The notes under the pieces were generated by a model. The model ran no database searches, was not told the DNA's origin, and saw only the letters and a list, made by a program, of their open reading frames with translations. From Actinosynnema pretiosum (GTDB lineage Bacteria; Actinomycetota; Actinomycetes; Mycobacteriales; Pseudonocardiaceae), in NCBI RefSeq assembly GCF_024171695.1, contig NZ_JAMTCF010000009.1:294644-358643 (forward strand): DNA of 64,000 nucleotides, in the 5' to 3' direction. Positions within the stretch are counted from its first letter, which is position 1. Each line of letters opens with the position of its first letter. Positions 43,995 to 53,841 of the stretch are shown here, piece by piece. Position numbers and translations under genes: made by a program.

Positions 43995-45215
43995 GTGAAG
44001 GGGCAACCGCACGTCCTGGGAATTGTCCTCGCCGGTGGTGAGGGAAAGCGGCTGTGGCCGTTGACCGCTGACCGGGCCAAGCCCGCGGTGCCCTTCGGCG
44101 GCAACTACCGGCTGGTGGACTTCGTCCTGTCGAACCTCGTCAACGCGGGCTTCGTCCAGCTCTGCGTCCTGACCCAGTACAAGTCCCACTCGCTGGACCG
44201 CCACATCTCCACGACGTGGCGGCTGTCCAACGTGCTGGGGCAGTACGTGACGCCGGTGCCCGCGCAGCAGCGCCTGGGCCCGCGCTGGTACACCGGGTCG
44301 GCCGACGCCATCTACCAGTCGCTCAACCTCGTCCACGACGAGAAGCCGGACCACATCGCGGTCTTCGGCGCGGACAACGTCTACCGGATGGACCCCGGTC
44401 AGATGCTCCAGCAGCACATCGACAGCGGCGCGGGCGTGACCGTCGCCGGGATGCGGGTGCCGCGCGCCGAGGCCAAGGCGTTCGGCTGCATCGACTCCGA
44501 CGAGTTCGGCAAGATCACCCAGTTCCTGGAGAAGCCCTCCGAGCCGCCGCACGTGCCCGGCGACCCCGAGGTCACCTTCGCGTCCATGGGCAACTACATC
44601 TTCACCACCGAGGCGCTGCTCGACGCCCTGCGCGACGACGCGGCCGACGCCGACTCGGACCACGACATGGGCGGCAACATCATCCCCGCCCTGGTGGACC
44701 AGGGGCGCGCGCACGTCTACGACTTCGCTGCCAACAGCGTGCCCGGCGAGAGCGAGCGGGACCGGGGCTACTGGCGCGACGTGGGGACCATCGACGCCTA
44801 CTACGAGGCGCACATGGACCTGGTCTCGGTGCACCCGGTGTTCAACCTCTACAACCAGTCCTGGCCGATCCGCACCGCCACCCCGCCGCTGCCGCCCGCC
44901 AAGTTCATCGCGGGCGGGAGCGCCGAGGACTCGATGGTCGGGCCGGGCTCGATCATCTCCGGCACCGTGCACGGGTCGGTGATCAGCTCGGACGTGGTGG
45001 TCGAGACCGGGTCGGTGGTGCAGGGCAGCGTGCTGCTGCCCGGCGTGCGGATCGGGCGCGGCGCGGTGGTGCGGCGGGCGATCCTGGACAAGAACGTGGT
45101 GGTGCCGGACGGCGCGCTGATCGGCGTGCACCCGGCGACCGACCGGTCGCGGTACACGGTCAGCGCGGGCGGCGTGACGGTGCTCGGCAAGGGCGTGACG
45201 GCGCACCTGGACTGA
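43995..45215 (+). CDS. glgC: Glucose-1-phosphate adenylyltransferase
   Basis: A 406-residue enzyme making ADP-glucose from ATP and glucose-1-phosphate. The nucleotide loop is [23 protein letters not shown], split here as [13 protein letters not shown] and [25 protein letters not shown] (residues 97-111) and the C-terminal left-handed beta-helix are normal. It faces glgM across 105 bp, as in mycobacteria. Residues 97-111 are the region duplicated in the paaX-echA gap. Confidence 0.96.
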   Translation: MKGQPHVLGIVLAGGEGKRLWPLTADRAKPAVPFGGNYRLVDFVLSNLVNAGFVQLCVLTQYKSHSLDRHISTTWRLSNVLGQYVTPVPAQQRLGPRWYTGSADAIYQSLNLVHDEKPDHIAVFGADNVYRMDPGQMLQQHIDSGAGVTVAGMRVPRAEAKAFGCIDSDEFGKITQFLEKPSEPPHVPGDPEVTFASMGNYIFTTEALLDALRDDAADADSDHDMGGNIIPALVDQGRAHVYDFAANSVPGESERDRGYWRDVGTIDAYYEAHMDLVSVHPVFNLYNQSWPIRTATPPLPPAKFIAGGSAEDSMVGPGSIISGTVHGSVISSDVVVETGSVVQGSVLLPGVRIGRGAVVRRAILDKNVVVPDGALIGVHPATDRSRYTVSAGGVTVLGKGVTAHLD

Positions 45216-45316
45216 GGGGGCGGGCGAGGGGCCGCCACGTCTGATCATGTCGGCGGGGGCGGCCGTAGGCCCGCGCCCGCGTCGGTGGGGACCCGTTGGA
45301 GAAGCCCCCTCGCCCG

Positions 45317-45453
45317 CGTCCGCGCGGTCATCCGAGCGCGGACGGTGACGATCTTAGGTGGCGGGCCCGCCCGGTCGTGGCCTTTTCGGCGACCTTGGCG
45401 ACCAGCCGATCGCTCACGGCGAACAGGGCGGGGATCGTTCGACGATCCCCGCC
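45317..45453 (+). ncRNA. Two strong hairpins in the glgC-sigE gap, possible small RNA or terminator
   Basis: The 543-bp gap has no credible gene. It contains CGTCCGCGC (45317-45325) pairing with GCGCGGACG (45336-45344), and a perfect 12-bp stem with loop TCG (GGCGGGGATCGT, 45427-45438; complement to 45453) followed by CTTTCGCC. The second looks like an intrinsic terminator 210 bp after glgC. It may end glgC transcription or a short independent RNA. The remaining 300 bp before sigE include GAGTTATAAGCGGGAC (45568-45583), a possible promoter. Confidence 0.35.
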
Positions 45454-45758
45454 TTTCGCCTGCTCGGACGTGGTGAAGGTGACAGGACCCGAGGTGTCGA
45501 TTCCCCCTCGCGCGGGTACCTCGGCCCCGAGCCGGGTGTTTCTCAGGCTGCTCTCAGCCCGTTCTCACGAGAGTTATAAGCGGGACCGGCACGCTGGTCC
45601 CAACACCGGACACCGAGCCGTCCCCACACAGCTCAGCGACCACCCGATCACCCGATCACCACCGAGCACACGAGCAGGACTCACGGGAACACGCGGGCCA
45701 CCACCGCCGTTGGACCGTGCACAGGGCAGCCCGCCCACTGGAGGTGCCACACCGCCCG

Positions 45759-46343
45759 ATGCGAACCCAGCCGATCAACGCCGCCGCAGCCGCGCCCACC
45801 GCCACCATCGACGAGGCCGAGTGGACCCCGCCCTCGTGGGACGAGGTCGTGCGCGAGCACGCCGACCGGGTGTACCGGCTGGCCTACCGACTGACCGGCA
45901 ACCAGCACGACGCCGAGGACCTCACCCAGGAGACCTTCATCCGGGTGTTCCGCTCCCTCGCGTCGTACAAGCCGGGCACCTTCGAGGGCTGGCTGCACCG
46001 CATCACCACGAACCTGTTCCTGGACATGGCCCGCCGCCGCTCGCGGCTGCGCATGGAGGGCCTCCCCGAGGACACCGACCGGCTCGCGGGCGACGACCCC
46101 AGCCCCGAGCAGGTCTACACCGAGACCCACCTCGACCCCGACCTGCAGGCCGCGCTGGACGAGCTGCCCCCGGAGTTCCGGGCCGCCGTCGTGCTCTGCG
46201 ACGTGGAAGGCCTGTCGTACGAGGAGATCGGTGCGACCCTCGGGGTGAAGCTGGGTACGGTGAGGAGCAGGATCCACCGGGGTCGCCAGGCCCTCCGGGT
46301 CGCCCTGGAGCGGCGCCGTGCACAGCAGCGGGAGGACGCGTGA
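45759..46343 (+). CDS. sigE: ECF sigma factor, SigE type
   Basis: A 194-residue sigma-70 factor. Region 2 reads [30 protein letters not shown] with the -10-binding helix; region 4 ends [29 protein letters not shown]. Directly downstream are an anti-sigma factor, HtrA and TatB, as in Rv1221-Rv1224, so it is called SigE, the envelope-stress sigma factor. The start is uncertain: in-frame GTGs lie at 45744 and 45717, and GGAGG at 45740 is 14 bp from the ATG. Confidence 0.93.
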   Translation: MRTQPINAAAAAPTATIDEAEWTPPSWDEVVREHADRVYRLAYRLTGNQHDAEDLTQETFIRVFRSLASYKPGTFEGWLHRITTNLFLDMARRRSRLRMEGLPEDTDRLAGDDPSPEQVYTETHLDPDLQAALDELPPEFRAAVVLCDVEGLSYEEIGATLGVKLGTVRSRIHRGRQALRVALERRRAQQREDA

Positions 46344-46987
46344 CCGATCTGCGAGGTTGGGGACTGCCCGAGCAGCACCTGCTGCCCGACGCCGTCGTCG
46401 CCTTCGTCGACGGCGAGCTGTCGGCCTCTGCGCACGGCCGGGCCTCCGCGCACCTGGCGGTCTGCCCGTTCTGCGCCGCCGAGGCGTACTCGCAGCAGCA
46501 GGCCAGGTCCGCCGTGCGATCGGCGACCACCCCGTGCGCACCGGCGGGCCTGCTGGCCAGGCTGGGCGCGATCCCGCAGGAAGTCGACCTCCCCAGCGCC
46601 CCGGACGGCCTCGCCGTCACCGAGGACGGCCAGCTGGTCACCGTCCAGCGCCCCCAGCGCCCCACCGGGCACCCCTCCACCGCCTTCGGCTCCGGCCCCG
46701 CCCTCGGCCAGTCCCGCCCTTTCGGGACGGGCGCCCGCATCGGCTCAGGCGGGCGCTTCGGCAGCAGGGCCAGGCAGGGCGCGGGCGTGGTGGTGTCCGG
46801 CCTGATGCTCGGCGCGCTGGCCCTCGTCGTCCCCGGCGGTGACGACAGCGCGCCGCAGCCCGCGCAGGGCACCGTCCCCCAGCCGACCCCGGCGGTCGCG
46901 CCCGCGATGACGACCGTCCCGTCGCTGCCGGTCGACGACGGCGCGGACCCCCTCCGCGCGGTCTCCCACCAGCTGACCACCCGCTGA
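46340..46987 (+). CDS. rseA: Zinc anti-sigma factor, RseA type
   Basis: A 215-residue regulator that should bind and silence the sigma factor. The zinc anti-sigma motif H-x3-C-x2-C is HLAVCPFC (about residues 36-43). A hydrophobic segment ([15 protein letters not shown], about 153-168) is probably membrane-spanning, with a Pro/Ala-rich extracytoplasmic tail. The GTG overlaps the sigma stop and has GGAGG upstream. Release on oxidation or proteolysis is known for relatives, not shown here. Confidence 0.9.
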   Translation: MTDLRGWGLPEQHLLPDAVVAFVDGELSASAHGRASAHLAVCPFCAAEAYSQQQARSAVRSATTPCAPAGLLARLGAIPQEVDLPSAPDGLAVTEDGQLVTVQRPQRPTGHPSTAFGSGPALGQSRPFGTGARIGSGGRFGSRARQGAGVVVSGLMLGALALVVPGGDDSAPQPAQGTVPQPTPAVAPAMTTVPSLPVDDGADPLRAVSHQLTTR

Positions 46988-47054
46988 ACGGCAACTTCAC
47001 CGCAGACCGGGCACGATGGCCCCGCAACGCACGCACGGAAACGTTCGGGGAGCG

Positions 47055-48596
47055 ATGAGCGAGCTGGAGCAGGGCAACGGCCAACGGCCCCCGACGCCCG
47101 TGTCCGGTGTGGACGACGGCGGCCACCGCAGGCTCGCGCCGCGCCCGCTGGACCGCCCGCCCGTCGACCCGACCCTCGCCACCGCCTTCGGCCGCCCGCA
47201 CGGCGTCGACGGCGCGTTCGCGGGCCGCGCCCATGCCCCGCACCAGCAGCAGCCCGTCAACCTGGCCCCGCCCACGCCCGAGGCGCTGAGCAGCGCGTTC
47301 GGCCGCCCGCCCGGCGCGGGCGAGACCCGCCTGCAGCGCCCGCCCGCCCTGGACGCCTCCGGCGAGCCCGAGGTCGAGCCGGTCTTCTGGGAGGGCAAGC
47401 CCGCCGGTGACGCCTGGCGCGACCCGGCCGCGAGCGCCGTCATCGGCCCGCCCGCCATCGGCGAGGACCCGCCCAAGGCGGCCGACGCCCCGGCGACGCC
47501 CGGCCCGCAGCTGAGCGTGCCCGAGCTGCTGTTCGGCAGGCGCGTCAAGCCCACCGCCCTCGCGCTGCTGCTCGTCGTCGTGCTCGCCGTGGGCAGCGCG
47601 GGCGGGCTGGTCGGCTGGGGGCTCGGCCGCATGGGCAACCCGCTCACCGACGGCAGCGTCACCCTCGCCGAGGTCAAGACCGCCAAGGAGCGCCCGGTCG
47701 GCTCGGTCGCGGACGTGGCCAGCCGGGTCACCCCCGGCGTGGTGTCGATCGAGTTCAAGGGCGCCAACATCGCGGGCGTCGGCTCCGGCGTCGTCATCGA
47801 CGGCGCGGGCTACGTCCTCACCAACGACCACGTGGTCGCCCCGGCCGTGCAGGACAGCAGCGCGAAGCTCACCGTCGTGTTCACCGACGGCAAGCGCGCC
47901 ACCGCCCGCGTGGTCGGCCGCGACTCCAAGACCGACCTGGCCGTGATCAAGGTCGAGGTGACCAACCCGACCGTCATCCAGTTCGGGAACTCGGACGACC
48001 TGCAGGTCGGCGACACCGTGCTGGCGATCGGCTCGCCGCTGTCGCTGTCCAACACGGTCACCGAGGGCATCGTCAGCGCCCTCAACCGCCCGGTCACCGC
48101 GGCGGGCGAGAACGGCGGCCCCGCCGTCACCTACGACGCGATCCAGACCGACGCGGCGATCAACCCCGGCAACTCCGGCGGCGCCCTGGTCGACTCGTCC
48201 GGCGCGCTGGTCGGCATCAACTCCTCGATCCGCACCGAGACCGGCGGCTCGGTCGGCCTCGGCTTCGCGATCTCCGGCAACTACGCCCGCAGGGTCTCCC
48301 AGGAGCTGATCCGCGAGGGCCAGGTCAAGCACGCCGACATGAACGTCAACGTCAACTCGGTGTCCGCCGAGACCGCCGAGGGCGCGCGGGTGCAGAACGT
48401 GCCCTCCGACGGCGCGGCGGCGGCGGCGGGGATCGTCGAGAACGACGTCATCACCAAGGTCGGCGACCGGCTGGTGCGCAACGCGGCCGAGTTCACCGTG
48501 GCGGTGCGCGAGCACGAGATCGGCGAGACCGTGCCGGTCGTGCTGGCCCGCCAGGGGCGCGAGCTGACCCTCCAGGTCACCCTCCGCTCCGACTGA
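47055..48596 (+). CDS. htrA: HtrA-family membrane serine protease
   Basis: A 513-residue trypsin-like protease with PDZ domain. A 160-residue Pro-rich cytoplasmic region precedes one membrane helix (about residues 165-190). The catalytic triad is H259 (NDHVV), D294 (KTDLAV) and S374 (GNSGGAL). A single PDZ domain follows (about 415-510). It faces outside and may degrade misfolded envelope proteins or influence the RseA-SigE system, as its operon-like position suggests. Confidence 0.95.
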   Translation: MSELEQGNGQRPPTPVSGVDDGGHRRLAPRPLDRPPVDPTLATAFGRPHGVDGAFAGRAHAPHQQQPVNLAPPTPEALSSAFGRPPGAGETRLQRPPALDASGEPEVEPVFWEGKPAGDAWRDPAASAVIGPPAIGEDPPKAADAPATPGPQLSVPELLFGRRVKPTALALLLVVVLAVGSAGGLVGWGLGRMGNPLTDGSVTLAEVKTAKERPVGSVADVASRVTPGVVSIEFKGANIAGVGSGVVIDGAGYVLTNDHVVAPAVQDSSAKLTVVFTDGKRATARVVGRDSKTDLAVIKVEVTNPTVIQFGNSDDLQVGDTVLAIGSPLSLSNTVTEGIVSALNRPVTAAGENGGPAVTYDAIQTDAAINPGNSGGALVDSSGALVGINSSIRTETGGSVGLGFAISGNYARRVSQELIREGQVKHADMNVNVNSVSAETAEGARVQNVPSDGAAAAAGIVENDVITKVGDRLVRNAAEFTVAVREHEIGETVPVVLARQGRELTLQVTLRSD

Positions 48597-48697
48597 CCGG
48601 GGCTCCGGTGGCCCAGCGTGATGGGGCCTACGGAGCACGGGGTTCTCCGCGCCGGTGCGGCTACGCTGGGAGCGGTCGGTCTGCGGGAGGGCGCGAG

Positions 48698-49090
48698 GTG
48701 TTCGAGAACGTCGGATTCGGCGAGCTGCTGGTGCTGGTGCTCGCGGGGCTGTTCATCCTCGGCCCCGAGCGGCTGCCGGACGCCGCGGCCTGGCTGGGGC
48801 GCACCCTCCGCCAGGTCAAGGAGTACGCGACCGGGGCGCGCGAGCAGCTCAAGAACGAGATGGGCCCGGAGTTCGAGCAGATCCGCAAGCCGCTGGAGGA
48901 CCTGCGGGAGCTGCGGAACTTCAACCCGAAGCAGGCCATCACCAAGCACCTGTGGGACGACCAGCCCGACGAGAAGCCGAACGGCCACCCGTCGACCGGC
49001 TACCCGCCCGTCCCGACCGAGCAGGCCCCGCCGCCGCAGCGGCCCCTGGCGCACAACGAGCGCCCGCCGTACGACCCGGACGCGACCTGA
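48698..49090 (+). CDS. tatB: Sec-independent translocase subunit TatB
   Basis: A 130-residue single-span protein of the twin-arginine translocase. The N-terminal helix ([21 protein letters not shown]) ends at the conserved G-P-E-R-L-P hinge, followed by a long amphipathic helix ([19 protein letters not shown]) and a Pro-rich acidic tail. GTG has GGGAGG at 7-bp spacing. It follows htrA as in Rv1223-Rv1224; tatA and tatC are not in the window. Confidence 0.95.
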   Translation: MFENVGFGELLVLVLAGLFILGPERLPDAAAWLGRTLRQVKEYATGAREQLKNEMGPEFEQIRKPLEDLRELRNFNPKQAITKHLWDDQPDEKPNGHPSTGYPPVPTEQAPPPQRPLAHNERPPYDPDAT

Positions 49091-49150
49091 GCGGCGCACC
49101 GCCCCGCGCGGCCTGAGCGGCCCGCTGGACCCCCGGCGCCCGATGATCGA

Positions 49151-49186
49151 CGAGAGCCGCCCTCCCCTCGGGGAGAGCGGCTCTCG
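49151..49186. terminator. Terminator between tatB and mrp
   Basis: CGAGAGCCGC (49151-49160) pairs with GCGGCTCTCG (49177-49186), with an inner CTCCCC-TCGGGGAG hairpin. It lies between convergent genes. The following 60 bp are rich in GGGCCC/CCTCGGGG strings. Confidence 0.85.
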
Positions 49187-49258
49187 GGCGTTCTGGGGGC
49201 TTCCGGGCCCCTGGGACGGGTCCCCTCGGGGCCGGCCCTCGGGTCCCGCGCCTCGGGG

Positions 49259-50404
49259 CTAGCGCCCGGCGGGGGAGACGCTCAGCAGCCTGCCCGCCAG
49301 CCCGCGCGAGCGCGTCGACAGCTTCCCGGCCACCTCGGTCAGCACCTGCCCGGCCGCCGAGTCCGGCTCCGCCAGCACGATCGGCGTGCCCGCGTCGCCC
49401 TGCTCGCGCAGCCTCGGGTCCAGCGGGACCTGGCCCAGCAGCGGCACGTCCGCGCCCACCGCCTTGGTCAGCGAGTCGGCCACGGCCTGCCCGCCGCCCG
49501 AGCCGAACACGTCCACCCTGGTGCCGTCCGGCAGCTCCAGCCACGACATGTTCTCGATGACGCCCGCGATCCGCTGCCGCGTCTGGAGCGCGATCGACCC
49601 GGCCCGCTCGGCGACCTCGGCGGCGGCCTGCTGCGGGGTGGTCACCACCAGGATCTCGGCGTTCGGCACCAGCTGGGCCACCGAGATGGCGATGTCGCCG
49701 GTGCCCGGCGGCAGGTCGAGCAGCAGCACGTCCAGGTCGCCCCAGAACACGTCCGCGAGGAACTGCTGGAGCGCCCGGTGCAGCATCGGACCGCGCCACA
49801 CCACCGGGGTGTTGCCGGGGGTGAACATGCCGATGGAGATCAGCTTCACGCCGTGCGACTGCGGCGGCATGATCATCTTCTCGACCTGGGTGGGCCGGTC
49901 CTCGGTGCCGAGCATCCTCGGGATCGAGTGCCCGTAGATGTCCGCGTCGACCACGCCGACCGACAGGCCGCGCGCGGCCATCGCCACCGCCAGGTTGACC
50001 GTGACCGAGGACTTGCCGACCCCGCCCTTGCCGGAGGCCACGCAGTACACCCTGGTCATCGAACCGGGCTGGGCGAACGGGATCACCGGCTCGTCCACCC
50101 CGCCGCGCAGGGTCTTGCGCAGCTCGGTGCGCTGCGCGTCGCTCATCACGTCCAGCTCGACCGCCACCGACGTCACGCCGGGCAGCGCCGACACGGCCGC
50201 CGTCACGTCGGCGGTGATCTTGTCGCGCATCGGGCAGCCGGACACGGTCAGGAAGACGGCGACGTCGACCTTCCCGTCCGGGGAGACCGACACGTCCTTG
50301 ACCATGCCCAGCTCGGTGATGGGCCGCCGGATCTCCGGGTCCTGCACACCGGCCAGCGCCTTCTGGACGTCGGCGGTGCTGGGCACGGGCTGTGTGGTGG
50401 TCAA
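49259..50404 (-). CDS. mrp: Mrp/NBP35-family Fe-S carrier ATPase
   Basis: A 381-residue P-loop protein handling Fe-S clusters. The N-terminal DUF59/MIP18 domain (QDPEIRRPITELGMV) is followed by the deviant Walker A GKGGVGKSSVT and the D-P-P-G-T-G-D motif. The CPMR segment in SGCPMRDK is conserved. A TTG start with GAGG 5 bp upstream is used (codons for MTTTQ); no better ATG or GTG exists before the DUF59 domain. It corresponds to Rv1229c. Confidence 0.94.
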   Translation of the reverse strand: MTTTQPVPSTADVQKALAGVQDPEIRRPITELGMVKDVSVSPDGKVDVAVFLTVSGCPMRDKITADVTAAVSALPGVTSVAVELDVMSDAQRTELRKTLRGGVDEPVIPFAQPGSMTRVYCVASGKGGVGKSSVTVNLAVAMAARGLSVGVVDADIYGHSIPRMLGTEDRPTQVEKMIMPPQSHGVKLISIGMFTPGNTPVVWRGPMLHRALQQFLADVFWGDLDVLLLDLPPGTGDIAISVAQLVPNAEILVVTTPQQAAAEVAERAGSIALQTRQRIAGVIENMSWLELPDGTRVDVFGSGGGQAVADSLTKAVGADVPLLGQVPLDPRLREQGDAGTPIVLAEPDSAAGQVLTEVAGKLSTRSRGLAGRLLSVSPAGR

Positions 50405-50542
50405 GATCGCCTCACGGGGGTGGACTGCGGTTCGGGACCAGCCATGCTACGGGCGGCCCATGTCCTTCCAAGTTACCGCCCGGTCGGGGCGCGGTTCGGG
50501 CCGAGCGCGATCGGCCGCGTGCTTTCCGTAACATCAAAACCC

Positions 50543-51001
50543 GTGTCCGACACCGGCCCGACCAGACGCGCGCCGACCCGCGACGAGCTGGTCGTGTGGC
50601 GCTCGTTCCTCAGGGCCCACGCCAGGCTCACCCGCACCCTGGAGGCCGAGCTGGTCCTGGACCAGCGGCTCACCCTGGCCTCGTACGACGTGCTGGTGCA
50701 GCTCGCCGAGCGCCCGGACCGCCGGATGCGGATGACCGAGCTGGCCGACGCGGTGCTGCTGTCCCGCTCCGGGGTGACCCGGCTGGTGGACCGGCTGGAG
50801 CGGTCCGGGCTGGTGCTGCGCGAGCGGGTCGACGGGGACGGGCGGGGCGTGGTCGCGGTGCTCACCGACGCCGGGCTGGACCGGCTGCGCGGCGCGTCCG
50901 GGACGCACCTGCGCGGCGTGGCCCGGCACTTCGCGGACGCGCTCGACGGCGAGGACCTGGCCGAGTTCCGGCGGATCTGCGAGAAGCTCGCCGAGAGCTG
51001 A
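50543..51001 (+). CDS. MarR-family regulator
   Basis: A 152-residue winged-helix protein. MTELADAVLLSRSGVTRLVDRLERSGLV is the recognition segment and R-V-D-G-D-G-R the wing. The GTG was chosen because the helical dimer region starts soon after; an in-frame GTG six codons upstream has no better site. It diverges from mrp. Ligand and targets are unknown. Confidence 0.9.
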   Translation: MSDTGPTRRAPTRDELVVWRSFLRAHARLTRTLEAELVLDQRLTLASYDVLVQLAERPDRRMRMTELADAVLLSRSGVTRLVDRLERSGLVLRERVDGDGRGVVAVLTDAGLDRLRGASGTHLRGVARHFADALDGEDLAEFRRICEKLAES

Positions 51002-51058
51002 GCGCGGGCGGCCGGGCGCGGACGGCTGAGCGCGAGCGGTTGAGCGCGGGCGGCCCGG

Positions 51059-51670
51059 CTACGACCGGACGTCGTCCAGCCTCGGGTCGTCCAGCTTCGG
51101 GTCGTCCCGCCTGCCGCTGCCCTCGCGGTTGCCGCCCCCGCGCCCACCCGGCTCCCGCTCGTCGCCGTCCCGCTCCTCGCGCTGCTTCTTCGGCTTCCCG
51201 CTCTTCTTCCGGTCCTCGCGGAACACCCGGTCCAGCTCGCCGCGCAGGAAGTCCCGCGTCGCGACCTCGCCCAGCGCGATCCGCAGCGCCGCCAGCTCCC
51301 GCGCCAGGTACTCGGTGTCCGCCTTGGTCTGCTCGGCCCGCCGCCGGTCCTCCTCCAGCGACACCCGGTCCCGGTCGTCCTGCCGGTTCTGCGCCAGCAG
51401 GATCAGCGGCGCGGCGTAGGCGGCCTGGGTGGAGAACGCCAGGTTCAGCAGGATGAACGGGTACGGGTCCCAGCGCAGCGACACCGCCAGCAGGTTCACC
51501 GCGATCCAGGCGACCACGATGATGGTCTGCCAGAACAGGAACGTGCCCGTCCCGAGGAACCTGGCCAGCCGCTCGGAGAGCCTGCCGAACGCGTCCGGGT
51601 CCAGCGACAGCCGGAACCGGCCCGCCGAGCGCGGCTGGTCGAGCCGCCGCCGTCCCTGTGGCTCAGGCAT
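51059..51670 (-). CDS. DUF1003 membrane protein
   Basis: A 203-residue protein with two helices: FLFWQTIIVVAWIAVNLL and PYPFILLNLAFSTQAAYAAPLILLAQNRQ are the DUF1003 core, here near residues 45-62 and 68-95. A coiled, charged region follows, then a Lys/Arg/Gly/Asp-rich disordered tail. The ATG overlaps the end of the CBS gene by 8 bp, so they are cotranscribed; the same pair is seen as Rv1231c-Rv1232c-like genes. Function unknown; some members are linked to magnesium or cyclic-dinucleotide biology, but that is not claimed here. Confidence 0.85.
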   Translation of the reverse strand: MPEPQGRRRLDQPRSAGRFRLSLDPDAFGRLSERLARFLGTGTFLFWQTIIVVAWIAVNLLAVSLRWDPYPFILLNLAFSTQAAYAAPLILLAQNRQDDRDRVSLEEDRRRAEQTKADTEYLARELAALRIALGEVATRDFLRGELDRVFREDRKKSGKPKKQREERDGDEREPGGRGGGNREGSGRRDDPKLDDPRLDDVRS

Positions 51671-52913
51671 GGGTCAGCCCCGTTTCCCTCCAGTTGTCCG
51701 GCAGCAGGTGGTCGAGGACGTCGTCCACGGTCACCGCGCCCAGCAGGTGGTCCGCCTCGTCCACGACCGGACCGCACACCAGGTTGTAGGCGGCGAAGTA
51801 CCGGGTCACCTCACCCAGCTTCGCGCCCGGCGGCAGCGTCGGCAGGTCCGTGTCGAGCACGCCGGCGACCAGGTCGGACGGTGGCTCGCGGAGCAGCCGC
51901 TGGATGTGCGCGCAGCCGAGGTAGCGGCCGGTGGGGGTCGCGGTCGGCGGCCTGCACACGAACACCATGCTGGCCAGCGCGGGCGTCAGGTCGGCGTTGC
52001 GCACGTGGGCCAGCGCCTCGGCCACGGTCGCGTCCGGGGCCAGCACGATCGGCTCCGGCGTCATCAGACCGCCCGCCGTGTCGAAGCTGTACTCCAGCAG
52101 CCGCTTCACCGGGGCCGACTCCTCCGGCTCCATCAGCTCCAGCAGCCGCTCCTTGTCCCGCTCGGGCAGCTCCGCGAGCAGGTCGGCCGCGTCGTCCGGG
52201 TTCATCGCCTCCAGCACGTCGGCGGCACGCTCGTCGTCCAGGTGCGCCAGCAGGTCCTTCTGGTCGTCCTCGGGCAGCTCCTCGATGACGTCGGCGAGCC
52301 GCTCGTCGTCCAGCGCCTCGGCGACCTCGTAGCGGCGCTTGAGCGGCAGGTCGTGCAGCGCGCTGGCCACGTCGGCGGCCCGCATCGTCTCGAAGATCGC
52401 CACCAGGTGCTGGGCGCCCTGCGGCTGGCCCGCGACCTCGCTCACCGACAGCCCGACGACCTCGTCCCAGCGCAGCACCTGCACCTTGCCCCTGCGGGCG
52501 AGCCTGCCGGTGCGCTCGCGCACGGCGACCCTGGTCATCCGCCAGTCGCGGGTGCGGGCCGGTTCCATGGCGGCGTCCACCAGCACGGCCGCCGCCCCGT
52601 CGACGGTGACGCGGGCGTCGATCAGCTCGCCGACCACCAGCACCTCGTTGGCGCGCTGGTGGAACTGGCGCAGGCTCACCGACCCGGTCGCCAGGGTGAT
52701 CGCGTTCGGCTCGATCGAGGTGACCCGCAGCATCGGCACGAAGATCCGCCGCCGGGTCACCAGCTCCACCACCAGCCCCAGCACGCGCGGCGGTTGTCGG
52801 TCGACCCGCAGGCCCACGACCAGGTCGCGGGCCTTGCCGATGGACTCCCCGTCCGGCCCGAACACGGGCAGTCCGGCCAGCTGGGCCGCGAAGACCCGGT
52901 TCACTCCGACCAC
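51663..52913 (-). CDS. MgtE_N/CBS-domain protein without a membrane domain
   Basis: A 416-residue cytosolic protein. Residues about 1-75 look PRC-barrel-like (GLPVFGPDGESIGKARDLVVG). The MgtE_N superhelix (ADVASALHDLPLKRRYEVAEAL onwards, about 185-280) carries its repeated LDDERLADVIEELPEDD and LDDERAADVLEAMNPDDAADLL motifs. Two CBS halves follow. The MgtE transmembrane domain is missing, so this is not a magnesium channel by itself; it may sense magnesium or nucleotides. It is coupled to DUF1003 and matches Rv1232c-like proteins. Confidence 0.88.
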   Translation of the reverse strand: MVGVNRVFAAQLAGLPVFGPDGESIGKARDLVVGLRVDRQPPRVLGLVVELVTRRRIFVPMLRVTSIEPNAITLATGSVSLRQFHQRANEVLVVGELIDARVTVDGAAAVLVDAAMEPARTRDWRMTRVAVRERTGRLARRGKVQVLRWDEVVGLSVSEVAGQPQGAQHLVAIFETMRAADVASALHDLPLKRRYEVAEALDDERLADVIEELPEDDQKDLLAHLDDERAADVLEAMNPDDAADLLAELPERDKERLLELMEPEESAPVKRLLEYSFDTAGGLMTPEPIVLAPDATVAEALAHVRNADLTPALASMVFVCRPPTATPTGRYLGCAHIQRLLREPPSDLVAGVLDTDLPTLPPGAKLGEVTRYFAAYNLVCGPVVDEADHLLGAVTVDDVLDHLLPDNWRETGLTHA

Positions 52914-52940
52914 GGGGACAAGGCTAGTGGGGCGCGGCGG

Positions 52941-53807
52941 TCAGCGCGGGCTGAGCGCGCGGGTGATCGTCTCGCAGGCGCCGGGGGAGACGTCGAAGCC
53001 CTGCGCGTGGAACCACGGCCAAGCGCTCGCCGCCCGGTAGAACGCCCAGTTCCGCGCCAGTTCCGGGTCCATCCCGGCGGCGTCGACCACGGCGGCCAGC
53101 CGCTCGCGCACGCCGCGCTCGCCGTCCACCTCGGCGATCCGGTTCCACAGCAGGGCGACCGCGCCGATCTCCACGTCGCAGGACAGCGGCTTCGGGTCGA
53201 TCACCAGCCACGGCTCGCGGTCGGCGGCGAGCACGTTCTCGTAGTGCCCGTCCTCGTTGACCAGCAGGCGCGCGGCGTTCGCGGTCAGCTCGCGGCCCAG
53301 CTCGGTGGCGGCCTCGGCGATCCGCGCGGGCGCCGGGGAGCCGACCGCGGCGTTCTCGGCGGTGACGTCGACCGGCTCGGCGCGCCGGAACCCGGTGGCG
53401 GGGGCGGGGACGGGGACGGCGAGCCTGCGCATCAGGCCCGCGGCGACCGCGACGGCCTCGGCGATGGGGACGTCGAGCAGCGAGCGGTGGGCGTGCAGGC
53501 GCTCCAGCAGCAGCGCGCCGGTGTCCGGGTCGTGCTCCAGCAGCCGCACCGCGCCGTCGCCGTCCCAGGCGCGCAGGGCGAGCGGTTCGCCCCTGGTCTC
53601 GGTGTCCTGCCAGACCAGCTTGAGCGCGGCGGGGGAGCCGTCGGCGCGGCGCACCGGCAGCACGACGGCGGTCATGCCGGACATCAGGTCGCCGTCGGGG
53701 GACAGCTCCCAGGCCGCGCACGCGTGGGTGGCGAGCTTCGGCAGGTCGGCGATCCAGTCCCGCGCGCCGTCGAGCGCGTGGCCGAACCCGGCGGGCACCT
53801 CGATCAC
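52941..53807 (-). CDS. APH(6)-like small-molecule kinase
   Basis: A 288-residue protein resembling the streptomycin 6-phosphotransferase (APH_6_hur) group: ALKLVWQDTETRGEPLAL near residues 60-77 and the catalytic loop LVNEDGHYENVLAADREPWLVIDPKP, where the usual HGD is E-D-G-H-Y-E-N and the metal Asp is D-P-K-P. Real substrates of chromosomal members are mostly unknown, so antibiotic resistance should not be assumed. Start is GTG; a 20-bp tandem duplication spans the junction with the upstream gene. Confidence 0.8.
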   Translation of the reverse strand: MIEVPAGFGHALDGARDWIADLPKLATHACAAWELSPDGDLMSGMTAVVLPVRRADGSPAALKLVWQDTETRGEPLALRAWDGDGAVRLLEHDPDTGALLLERLHAHRSLLDVPIAEAVAVAAGLMRRLAVPVPAPATGFRRAEPVDVTAENAAVGSPAPARIAEAATELGRELTANAARLLVNEDGHYENVLAADREPWLVIDPKPLSCDVEIGAVALLWNRIAEVDGERGVRERLAAVVDAAGMDPELARNWAFYRAASAWPWFHAQGFDVSPGACETITRALSPR

Positions 53808-53841
53808 GCGAACTCCAGGCGGATCACGCGAACTCCAGGCG
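53802..53841. repeat. Perfect 20-bp tandem duplication at a stop/start junction
   Basis: GATCACGCGAACTCCAGGCG occurs twice in a row. On the minus strand each copy contains GCGTGATC. In the upstream copy TGA is the stop codon of the small gene; in the downstream copy GTG is the start of the kinase. Before duplication the two genes probably overlapped by 4 bp (GTGA). Confidence 0.95.

Noticed and set aside
44105..44311. Small minus-strand open frame starting [10 protein letters not shown], also seen at 35845
   Set aside because: It is antisense to glgC; the shared start is explained by the duplicated glgC segment.
45285..45476. 63-codon open frame in the glgC-sigE gap
   Set aside because: No ribosome site, Arg-rich random composition, and it runs through the hairpins.
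52941..53807. Aminoglycoside resistance gene
   Set aside because: Only family similarity to APH(6) is visible; no resistance context or mobile element is adjacent.
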